Shown here: in pieces, positions 1 to 6,934 of the stretch
Layout of the letters: each line of letters begins with the position of its first letter
Position numbering within the stretch: the first letter of the stretch is position 1
NCBI GenBank assembly: GCA_913058555.1
Contig: CAJXRJ010000047.1
Location: 1-19,154 of the forward strand
Source: an uncultured bacterium
GTDB lineage: Bacteria; Planctomycetota; UBA1135; GCA-002686595
Direction: 5' to 3'
Length of the DNA: 19,154 bases
Translations under genes and position numbers: made by a program
The notes under the pieces: generated by a model
Databases searched by the model: none
Told to the model about the DNA's origin: nothing
The model's input: only the letters and a program-made list of their open reading frames with translations

Positions 1-141
1 CTGCTGGGCAACGTCGCCCTACGCTTCCCCCACGAGACGCTCTACTACGACAGCAAGGCCATGTCCTTCCGCGGACGGCCCGACGCCAGCGCGTTCCTGA
101 TGCCCAAGGTCCGCAAAGGCTGGGCCATCGACGGCCTGTAG
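1..141 (+). CDS. Probable Gfo/Idh/MocA-family oxidoreductase, C-terminal fragment
   Basis: Frame 1 is open from the window edge to a TAG stop and gives the last 46 residues of a protein whose start lies outside the window. The tail begins LLGNVALRF, has a YYDSKAMSF stretch, then a segment around PDASAFL, and closes with RKGWAIDGL. This matches, from memory, the C-terminal end of Gfo/Idh/MocA NAD(P)-dependent oxidoreductases common in planctomycetes, where a G-N-(I/V)-A-(I/L)-R motif is followed by a W/Y-D-x-x-A segment and a short end near R-K-G-W. The catalytic and Rossmann parts are not visible, so substrate and reaction cannot be given. It is followed by a strong stem-loop terminator and faces the convergent operon that ends at 287. 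Confidence 0.6.
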   Translation: MLGNVALRFPHETLYYDSKAMSFRGRPDASAFLMPKVRKGWAIDGL

Positions 142-163
142 GCCACCGAAAGGCCAGAGTGTC

Positions 164-233
164 AACGGCGGAGAGGCCGAGCGAACACCGCGCAACAGGC
201 GCAGGGTTCCCGCTCGGCCTCTCCGCCGTTTTT
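164..233 (+). terminator. Long perfect stem-loop terminator after the oxidoreductase
   Basis: Positions 164-183 and 211-230 form a perfect 20-bp inverted repeat (AACGGCGGAGAGGCCGAGCG and its complement), followed on the + strand by five Ts (229-233). The 27-nt loop can pair further: AAC 184-186 with GTT 206-208, and GCGC 190-193 with GCGC 199-202. It lies 22 nt after the TAG of the upstream gene. On the minus strand the stem is followed only by a short TT, so it may also slow transcription from the convergent operon ending at 287, but the + orientation fits best. Confidence 0.8.
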
Positions 234-286
234 GCGCCCCGCTGGCGCGCTCTCCTCGCACGTGTGTCAGTACAGCGTCAACGCCC

Positions 287-2161
287 TTAGCGCGACCGGA
301 CGGCTGTGATCAAGCGGTCCACCTCGGCCACCACTCCCTGGGGGTCGACGGTCCCGTCCGGCCAGGTCACCTCAAGGCTCCAACCGTCGAGATCCTCGCC
401 AAGCCCAAAGGTGACCGGCAGCTCCGACTGGGAGAGGTAGCTTCGGGTGGCCGTCACTGTCCGCGTCAGAGTCACACCTTCCCGAGTCAGGCGCACCTCG
501 GCCCCGAGGCCTGCGGCGTTCGGCCCATCCTGTTCCACCGCGACCCGCAGCCAATGCCGCCCGAGGGACTGGTCGTTCCGAAGCAACATGGGCGCACGCC
601 CCACCTGCATGATCAGGACGTCCTGGTCGCCGTCCCCATCGATGTCCGCGTAGGCCGAGCCCCGCCCGGCGAGATCTCGATCCAAGGCCCCCGCCGTCTC
701 CGTCGGCACCTCGAGGAAGCACCGCCGCGCGTCCGGTCCTTGGTTCCAAAAGAGCTGGGGCCGCTGCAGGTACGTCTGGCTCGGCTGCACCTCGTTGATG
801 CTCTCCTCCAGGTGCCCGTTCACCTGCAGGAGGTCCAAACGGCCATCCAAATCGTAGTCGAAGAAAAACAGCCCGAACGACAGGCGCGACCGGCTCGGTG
901 AACCGATGCCCTCCCCAATGGAGTCATCGGTGAATCGCAGGCGGCGATCGTCCTTCACGTAGAACGACGACATCTCGTTGGCGAAGTTACCGATGCAAAC
1001 CGCAAGGGACCCGTCGCCCCGGTGATCGCCGATGTCCATGCCCATGGCGCCGGTGGACCCGCCGTTGCGATCGAAGGCAAAGCCGGTCTCCCCGCCCACC
1101 TCCTCGAATGCCCCTTGGCCGTCGTTGACAAAGAGGTGGTTCTGGACCGTGTCGTTCGCCACGAAGATATCGGTATCCCCGTCCCGGTCCACGTCCGCGA
1201 ACGAAACGCCGAGGGCCTTGCCCATGGGGGCCCCCGTGGCGGGATTCGCGATCCGAATGCCAGCGGCCTCCGACACGTCTTCGAACTGGCCCTGCCCGTT
1301 GTTGCGGTAGAGGCTGGAGAACGTCCCCTGGTAGTTCATGGGCGGGCCGTAGGCCCGGTCGTTCCCGTTGAGGGTATAGCTCAGCTCATCATCGATGGCC
1401 CGGGACCACGTCACGTAGTGGCATACGAAGAGGTCTAGATCCCCGTCCCCGTCCATGTCGAAGAAGCCCGCGCTCGTGGTCCAGTCGTCGTCTGTACCGG
1501 CGAGGCCCGAGGTATCGGTTACGTCCGTGAACGCGCCGCCCTCATTGGTGAAGAGCCGGTTGCCACCGACCCCCGTCATGAACACGTCGGTCCACCCGTC
1601 CCCGTTGACGTCCCCCACGGCCACTCCCATGCCGTAGTGATCGGAAACCAACCCGGCCCCCTCGGTTCCGTCCACGAACTGCCCTTTGCCATCGTTGATG
1701 TACAGCCGATGGAACGAGGCCTCCGGCGCCGCCGCCCAGGGCCGCCCGCTAATCAGCAGCAGGTCCTGGTCCCCGTCGCCGTCCGCATCAAAAAACGCCG
1801 CGCCGCCGCCCATGGTCTCAGGCAGGAGCTTGTCCCCGGTCGCGCCGCTCTGGTGAACAAAATCGATCCCCGCCTCGGTGGTGATGTCGGTGAAGCTCAC
1901 GGTGGGGAGCACGTCGGCGTCCACCTCCAGGTTCTCGATCTTGCCCGCATCCTTGTCGATGACGACCTCCTCCGGCTCCTCCGAGCGCTGCAGGAAGTAG
2001 ATCGCACCCGCAGCCACGCCGACGAGGGCGATGACCAAGAGAGAGCGGCGGAAGGCGAGACCGATGATCTCATCGCCGTCGTCCTCCCCGTAGGGCGCGT
2101 CGCTTTCGGGAGTGTTCTCAGAAACGAGGGGGTCCCGTTCGTCTGTGTTGGAGGTAGGCAT
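287..2161 (-). CDS. CRTAC1-type membrane-anchored FG-GAP/VCBS propeller with ASPIC/UnbV domain
   Basis: The 624-residue product has an acidic N-terminal tail (1-36), one transmembrane anchor (about 39-57, after FRRS) and a large extracytoplasmic part. Calcium-binding-type FG-GAP/VCBS repeats of the form F-x-D-x-D-x-D-G-x-x-D-L are visible near 124-137, 183-196, 233-246, 321-334, 433-446 and 504-517. A degenerate one lies near 374-390, so a seven-bladed beta-propeller is likely. Residues about 552-618 (GLGAEVRLTR, VTWPDG) match the ASPIC/UnbV domain that follows such repeats in the CRTAC1 family. These proteins are thought to act in binding at the cell surface or envelope; no catalytic role is visible. 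The start ATG shares its A with the TAA of the upstream cytochrome gene (TAATG), so translation is probably coupled and the two products probably work together. It is the last gene of its operon. Confidence 0.88.
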   Translation of the reverse strand: MPTSNTDERDPLVSENTPESDAPYGEDDGDEIIGLAFRRSLLVIALVGVAAGAIYFLQRSEEPEEVVIDKDAGKIENLEVDADVLPTVSFTDITTEAGIDFVHQSGATGDKLLPETMGGGAAFFDADGDGDQDLLLISGRPWAAAPEASFHRLYINDGKGQFVDGTEGAGLVSDHYGMGVAVGDVNGDGWTDVFMTGVGGNRLFTNEGGAFTDVTDTSGLAGTDDDWTTSAGFFDMDGDGDLDLFVCHYVTWSRAIDDELSYTLNGNDRAYGPPMNYQGTFSSLYRNNGQGQFEDVSEAAGIRIANPATGAPMGKALGVSFADVDRDGDTDIFVANDTVQNHLFVNDGQGAFEEVGGETGFAFDRNGGSTGAMGMDIGDHRGDGSLAVCIGNFANEMSSFYVKDDRRLRFTDDSIGEGIGSPSRSRLSFGLFFFDYDLDGRLDLLQVNGHLEESINEVQPSQTYLQRPQLFWNQGPDARRCFLEVPTETAGALDRDLAGRGSAYADIDGDGDQDVLIMQVGRAPMLLRNDQSLGRHWLRVAVEQDGPNAAGLGAEVRLTREGVTLTRTVTATRSYLSQSELPVTFGLGEDLDGWSLEVTWPDGTVDPQGVVAEVDRLITAVRSR

Positions 2162-5022
2162 TACTTCGGTTCGCGCGGGGCGGCGGAAGCCGCCCGGTGC
2201 AGGTCATAGATCACGACGGCCTCGGAGGCCACGTCCGCCGCAGGGTAGCTGGCCCTGGCCTTTGCCACCGCCACGTCCCGGGCGTTGTCGTCGACCTTGT
2301 ACTTGGCGTGTTGGTCCGCGTGCTTCTGGGCGGCGTCGTCTTGACCTAGATCGGCAAACACCTGGGAGAGTCCGTAGTGCGCAGCCGCATCTTCTGGATC
2401 CAGCTCCAGGGTCCGCTGGAACCACGCCGCCGCCTGGTTCAGGAGATCCTCCCGTGCCGCGCGGCGAGCTTCGCCGCGCTCCTGGCGGGCCCTCTCGAAC
2501 ACCGTCTCCCCCAGCTCGTTGAGCACGCGCCAGTCCTTCGAGAAATCAAAGCCCCGGCCCTTGGCCTGGGCGAAGCCCCCCTCGACGATCTGCTCGAAGT
2601 TCGAGATCGCCTCGTCGAGCCGGCCGTTCTGCTTGTTTACGAGCCCCGTGAACCAGAGCACCGACCACTCCCGAGCGGGCGGCGTGAATCCCTGGGCCCG
2701 GCGCAGGGCGTCGGGGGCGTCTTTGTCAACGCGCCCCTCGGCCAAGTAGACCCGCGCCAAATTGAGCGGCCCGTCGGGGCGGCCGAGGGCCTCCACTTCC
2801 TTGAAGGCCTCCTCCGCCTGGCGCAGCTGCGCTCCACCGGCCTTACGCAGAAGCCCGATGCCGAAGTCGTTCCAACGCTGCCAGGTGGGGATCGCCGACT
2901 CCCCGCTCTCCACGGAAGGCGTCCCAGCCGCGCCCACGGGAAACGTCAGCGTGTCCTCGGCGAGCTCAAGAATCGGAAGGTCGTTGACCCACTCAGGATC
3001 ATCCTTGATCAGGCGGATGTACTCCGTCTCGAACTTGCGGTAACGCAGCTTGACGGCCACGTCGATCGACCCGGTCGCATCCTCTGGAACCGTCAGTCGG
3101 TAGTGAACCGTGTCCGCCGCACCCGGGGGGATCTGATGGCTGTAGAGCGGCGTGAAGATCTCGTGCACGTTGCGTCGGTTGATGCGGTCTCCGTTGCGGT
3201 TCAGAACGAACGCACCGAGGTAATGCGCCCAGGGATCGACGATGCCCGAACCCGGGTTCATCGCGCCGTTTGCGCCAATGGTCTTACCTCCGGCGGTCGC
3301 CGCGACGTCGAGCCAGATCTGGTTGGAGTCGGTGGTCCCCTGGGTGAACGTGTGCCCCATCTTGACGGTCCGCACAACAACCTCAAGCAGGTACGTTCGC
3401 CCAGGAACGAGCGTCGGCACCTCGGGGCGCAGGGGTGCGATCAGATGGCCTCCGATGTCGCCGTCCTCGCGGACGCCGAAGATATCGACCCGCATAACGC
3501 CCTCGTTAAACGCTTGGTGAGACTCCACCGCTTTCTTGGCCTGAGCCTCAGTCACATGGCCTTTGGCGACGGCGAGCGTCGGTACCGCGGTATTGGCCGA
3601 TGGGAACAGGTGGTCCAGGGTCTTTGTCACTCCGCTATCGTCGCGAACACGGGCGCTGAAGTCGCTCGATTCGATGAGCGGCAGATGGCATTCATTGCAG
3701 CTCTCCTCCGCCTTCTCCGGATAGTAAAAGCTCGTCACGCCGTGGCCAGACACCCCGGACAAGTGGAACGTGTCCTGGTGGTTCTGTCCCCGCAGCCACT
3801 TGTAGTTATTCAGCTCCTCCGGAATGTGCACCTTGTGGCACGTACCGCAGAACTCCGTGGTCTTATGCAAGGGCTTCAGGAAAGTCTTCTTGTGGAAGGC
3901 CGGCTTGGCCTTCACGAGCTGCTCGTTGACCCACTTCAACGCGGCGTTCTCCGAGAACGCAAACGGGTAGTGCACCGGCGTGTCGATCGTGTAGTCCCCG
4001 TTGCCCCGGGGGCTGTTCACCGCTGAGATCGCGTGGCATGCCGTGCAGGTGATCCCGGCGTGGGCGGTGGGATCACGCTCCATGTCGTAGTTCGGATCGT
4101 TGAACTTGCCGCTAAAGAACGGCACCAGGTCGTGGCACCCCGCACAGAAGCGGGAGGCATTGACGTTCCCGTCCCGCTCCATGGCCATCTCCCGCACCAG
4201 GCGAATCGAATCGAGGTAGGGGTCGTTGTTGAACGACGAGAGATGGTGCGCGCTGGCCATCCAGCTCTCGTGCACGTCGGCGTGGCATTCGAGGCAGTAC
4301 TTGTCGTTCTGCAGGATGTGCTCAGGAATGAAGTCGGCGTTCACCGTCCGCGCCAGCGACGGGTAGAAGTACTGGACGCCGTCGGGGTTGCCCACCTCAT
4401 TCCACTTGCGGGGATCTTGCACCTGGAAGAAGAGCATCACGCCCGCAAAAACCGCCGACACCGCGGCCCACTTGATGCCCACCGACCACCGGATCTTCTT
4501 GCCGGCCAGCCGGTGCAGGATGAATAGCCAAGCGCAGGCGAGGGGCAGGATCACGTGCGCCCAATAGGCTGCACTGCGCACCGCGGGGCTCTTCACGACG
4601 ATGACGCCCTCAATCCGCGTCAATACGATCCCCGTCACGAGCAGCCCGATCGCCGCGGCGAAAAGTCCGTACCCCACCTGCACCGCCCGGCGGTTCCGCC
4701 GGCCCTTGGCGTTGCGCATGTGCACAAGGCCAAAGACGATCACAGGGATCACGATGATCGCCCCCAGGACGAGGTGCCCCAGGAACATGTAGAGGTAGAA
4801 GAGGTTCTCGTAGGACTCGCCCGTCCACTCGCCCGCCAAGCGGATGACGACGAGGTAGACCGCGTTGACCGTGAGCAGTGCAAACAACCCAAAGACCAGC
4901 GCGAGGAGCTTGTTCAGTCGGGGGCCAACGGCGGGGACGTAAGCGGCTCGTTTCCTCGGTGCGGGCTCAGGGGTGGAGCCTGAAATGGCACCAGCGCCGA
5001 GGGAATCATCGGAGGCGTTCAT
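2161..5022 (-). CDS. Membrane-bound pentaheme c-type cytochrome with TPR-like C-terminus
   Basis: The 953-residue product starts with five hydrophobic helices (about 37-60, 74-100, 113-137, 149-171, 178-200). Positive loops (HMRNAKGRRNRR at 101-112; RLAGKKIR at 171-178) lie on the side expected for the cytoplasm, which puts everything after residue 200 outside. Five CxxCH heme-c sites follow: CLECH 243, CAGCH 293, CTACH 326, CGTCH 392 and CNECH 442. A beta-rich region (about 490-690, with GHTFTQGTTDSNQIWLD) resembles domains next to hemes in other multiheme cytochromes. The last 200 residues are helical and TPR-like (about 800-820 and 870-918). His83/His101 in helix 2 and His156/His170 in helix 4 could ligate b-hemes. 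An electron-transfer role at the membrane, perhaps quinol oxidation, is inferred; donor and acceptor are unknown. It heads a TAATG-coupled operon with the propeller gene. No strong Shine-Dalgarno precedes the ATG (only GGGGGC). Confidence 0.88.
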   Translation of the reverse strand: MNASDDSLGAGAISGSTPEPAPRKRAAYVPAVGPRLNKLLALVFGLFALLTVNAVYLVVIRLAGEWTGESYENLFYLYMFLGHLVLGAIIVIPVIVFGLVHMRNAKGRRNRRAVQVGYGLFAAAIGLLVTGIVLTRIEGVIVVKSPAVRSAAYWAHVILPLACAWLFILHRLAGKKIRWSVGIKWAAVSAVFAGVMLFFQVQDPRKWNEVGNPDGVQYFYPSLARTVNADFIPEHILQNDKYCLECHADVHESWMASAHHLSSFNNDPYLDSIRLVREMAMERDGNVNASRFCAGCHDLVPFFSGKFNDPNYDMERDPTAHAGITCTACHAISAVNSPRGNGDYTIDTPVHYPFAFSENAALKWVNEQLVKAKPAFHKKTFLKPLHKTTEFCGTCHKVHIPEELNNYKWLRGQNHQDTFHLSGVSGHGVTSFYYPEKAEESCNECHLPLIESSDFSARVRDDSGVTKTLDHLFPSANTAVPTLAVAKGHVTEAQAKKAVESHQAFNEGVMRVDIFGVREDGDIGGHLIAPLRPEVPTLVPGRTYLLEVVVRTVKMGHTFTQGTTDSNQIWLDVAATAGGKTIGANGAMNPGSGIVDPWAHYLGAFVLNRNGDRINRRNVHEIFTPLYSHQIPPGAADTVHYRLTVPEDATGSIDVAVKLRYRKFETEYIRLIKDDPEWVNDLPILELAEDTLTFPVGAAGTPSVESGESAIPTWQRWNDFGIGLLRKAGGAQLRQAEEAFKEVEALGRPDGPLNLARVYLAEGRVDKDAPDALRRAQGFTPPAREWSVLWFTGLVNKQNGRLDEAISNFEQIVEGGFAQAKGRGFDFSKDWRVLNELGETVFERARQERGEARRAAREDLLNQAAAWFQRTLELDPEDAAAHYGLSQVFADLGQDDAAQKHADQHAKYKVDDNARDVAVAKARASYPAADVASEAVVIYDLHRAASAAPREPK

Positions 5023-5096
5023 GCCCCCATTATGGCGAATCGTTCGCCCGACGCCCCCACCTTTGACCTACGCACCTGGGCCCATGAATCGATTCG

Positions 5097-5132
5097 AAAA
5101 ATGTCCCCCGGCGCCGGCCGGCCGGCGCCGGG
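5097..5132 (-). terminator. GC-only palindromic terminator after the secreted protein gene
   Basis: Positions 5107-5132 form a perfect 26-nt palindrome (CCCGGCGCCGGCC joined directly to its complement). Reading the minus strand, GGACA and then five Ts (5101-5097) follow it. It starts 10 nt after the stop of the secreted protein gene (5142). The spacer between stem and T-tract is a little long, so termination strength is uncertain. It separates that gene from the cytochrome operon, whose promoter must lie in the remaining ~75 bp. No convincing -35/-10 pair is visible there. Confidence 0.65.
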
Positions 5133-5141
5133 CGGACGCCG

Positions 5142-6575
5142 CTACTCCCACGTGACCGCGACGCCGTTGGTGAAGTTCGAGGCGCCGCCCGTCGGTTGAA
5201 CGTCCCGGAACCAGCACTGGAAGTAGCTCGTTGAGCCGGCCATAGCCGGGTACGTGTTGCCCGCCTGGCTTCGGGGGATCTGGGTGGTATCCCAGAGGCC
5301 ATCCATCGAGCCGAGCTCGATCCGGCCCGCCGCGGCGGTCGAGAGCACCTGATTGACTCCGTTGAAGCGGCCGATGTTGCCCGCGACGCAGACGTTGCCA
5401 AGATGCGTGCCCGGTGTCGGCGAGAACCCTGCGGTCTCGGAGGTGAAGAAGAAGCCGATCTCGTTTGCGGGGAGCCGATCCGCCACAAGCCTGACGTAAT
5501 CGGCGGCGGCCTCCTCGCTCCCGAGCGCCCGGATCCTCCCCATGTCCCCGGTGGAGTTCTGGGTGGAGTCGCAGTAGCTCACCCCGACCCCTTGGACATC
5601 CGCCGGAGTGCACCCCGCGTCGTCAGCGAAGACTTGGAAGTAGAACGAGGCAAAGGGAGACGAGAGTTGACCGCAAGTGCCGCTCCCCTGATAGCTGCCG
5701 AAGAAGAAGCACCCGGGCATCGGCGTGCCTGAGAAGGGCCCAACCGTCAGGAATTGATCCTGGGTCAAGTACCCGGTGCTTCCAGCGCACGGGCTGGCGC
5801 CGCCGTAGTAGGTCCCGTTGCCCTGATTTGGAATCATGCCCGGCATCCAGCCCGGATCCGTGGCCGCGGGGTCCCCCGCGATGAGGAAGCCTGCGGCCCC
5901 CACGCCGGTGCCTACGTAACGATGGCTCCATCCGAAAGAGTCCCGGTCCGGGTCGTTGTTCCAACCGGGATCCGTCTCCCCGCCGTCCGCGCCAATGCAG
6001 AACTCCTCGGCCGTGTTGGTGAGGTCGATGTTGAGGATCCAGCACCCATTGGAGGGGAGCCCGGTCACGGAGACGAGGTAATCCGGCGTGAGGTCGATGG
6101 TGCACGGGGAGTAAGAGTCAAAGAATCCGATCTCCCAACCCGCCACCCCTGGGGTCGGATCGAAATCGCAGTAGGCGATCTCAAAGGCATTGACCCGATA
6201 GCCGTCCCGGTCCACCGTCCCCGCGAAGGGAGTCAGGTTGCTCGTACCAGGCAATCCCCCCTCGTCGATGATCGTCGCGAGCGACGCGCTGCCCAGGGGC
6301 CCTACGGCGGGGTAGTAGTATCCGCTTTGGGCCGTGTTGGCATAGATGACGTCGTTGTTCACCCCGAAAGCCTGGACATTGGAACGCCGCGTCCAGGTCC
6401 CGGTCGCAACGTGGTAGGTCCCGGCGTGTTTGGCCGCGACGGAAACTGGAACCGGCACCTGCTGCGCCAGGCCAGAGACGGCGGGGGCCGGAGCAGGAGC
6501 CGATGTCGTCTGGGCCGACAGGGGGGCCAGGAGCCCAAACCCCAAGGGAGCGAGCAGGATAGAGAGACGATTCAT
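5142..6575 (-). CDS. Secreted protein of unknown function with a recurrent planctomycete C-terminal domain
   Basis: The frame is open from an ATG at 6668, but I place the start at the ATG at 6575. It opens directly onto a Sec signal peptide (MNRLSILLAPLGFGLLAPLS, cleavage probably after SAQ near residue 22), whereas the 31 upstream codons look like leader DNA. The mature protein of about 455 residues begins with a low-complexity TTSAPAPAPA linker. It has many Gly, Tyr, Phe and acidic residues and about ten cysteines that could form disulfides. Residues about 333-477 (YCDSTQNSTG, a LPANEIGFFF stretch, GNVCVAGNIGRF, then YFQCWFRD and SNFTNGVAVTW at the end) match from memory a domain found at the end of many secreted planctomycete proteins. 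No enzyme motif is recognised, and a structural or surface role is only a guess. The gene stands alone, divergent from the kinase gene. Confidence 0.75.
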   Translation of the reverse strand: MNRLSILLAPLGFGLLAPLSAQTTSAPAPAPAVSGLAQQVPVPVSVAAKHAGTYHVATGTWTRRSNVQAFGVNNDVIYANTAQSGYYYPAVGPLGSASLATIIDEGGLPGTSNLTPFAGTVDRDGYRVNAFEIAYCDFDPTPGVAGWEIGFFDSYSPCTIDLTPDYLVSVTGLPSNGCWILNIDLTNTAEEFCIGADGGETDPGWNNDPDRDSFGWSHRYVGTGVGAAGFLIAGDPAATDPGWMPGMIPNQGNGTYYGGASPCAGSTGYLTQDQFLTVGPFSGTPMPGCFFFGSYQGSGTCGQLSSPFASFYFQVFADDAGCTPADVQGVGVSYCDSTQNSTGDMGRIRALGSEEAAADYVRLVADRLPANEIGFFFTSETAGFSPTPGTHLGNVCVAGNIGRFNGVNQVLSTAAAGRIELGSMDGLWDTTQIPRSQAGNTYPAMAGSTSYFQCWFRDVQPTGGASNFTNGVAVTWE

Positions 6576-6934
6576 TTCAGATCTTTGAGGGTCGGGGTCG
6601 AGCGCGCCCGTGCGAGCAGCATCAACATTCAAGCGAGTAAGAGGCCGCGGTGGCACCTGCGGCACCAATGAGTCGTGTGGCGGGGCCGATCCGGTTCATC
6701 CAATGCCCCAAAATGGTGTCCCCCACGCCGCTTGGGGCCGACCGAGGCCCCAGCGAACGGAAGGCAGCCGCGGGAAGCCAGCCGAGCCCCCCCACCGCGA
6801 CCCTTTGCCCGCACGGCACGCCGGCCATCAAAGACGGAAGGCTCCGTGATACGCGTCCGACGAGCCCTCCTCGCCCCTTCACAACTTGGTGACGCCCCCC
6901 CGGAGCACCCGTCGTACGTTATGGGTGATTCTCT
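6576..6934. other. Divergent intergenic region (359 bp)
   Basis: This gap must hold the promoters of the secreted protein gene (-) and of the kinase operon (+). The only clear signals are the direct-repeat operator at 6878-6896 and a short hairpin (TGGGGCC 6733-6739 with GGCCCCA 6746-6752, 6-nt loop, no T-tract). No convincing -35/-10 pair was found for the minus-strand gene. Open frames crossing the gap on either strand have no ribosome-binding site, domain or plausible protein composition, so I see no gene in it. Confidence 0.7.
6878..6896 (+). promoter_or_regulatory. Direct-repeat operator (one pair) upstream of the kinase/regulator operon
   Basis: TTCACAACTTGGTGACGCC holds two half-sites, CACAAC at 6880 and GACGCC at 6891, 11 bp apart. 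The 18-nt stretch 6876-6893 matches 9710-9727, upstream of the HEAT-repeat gene, at 16 positions. Tandem repeats with an 11-bp period are the typical target of PhoB/OmpR-type regulators, and such a regulator is the second gene of this operon, so autoregulation is inferred. A -10-like TACGTT lies 18 nt after the second half-site (6915-6920), the same distance as at the other locus. It would put the transcript start only ~8 nt before the ATG, so that -10 is doubtful. Confidence 0.6.

Noticed and set aside
19..261. 80-codon minus-strand frame in the first intergenic region
   Set aside because: It crosses the terminator hairpin and the coding end of the oxidoreductase, and has no plausible protein features.
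2377..4026. Open frame of 549 codons on the + strand
   Set aside because: It runs antisense through the CxxCH region of the cytochrome gene; Arg/Leu/Val-rich translation with no motif.
6733..6752. Short hairpin TGGGGCC/GGCCCCA
   Set aside because: A 7-bp GC stem without a T-tract is expected by chance in DNA of this composition, and no gene ends near it.
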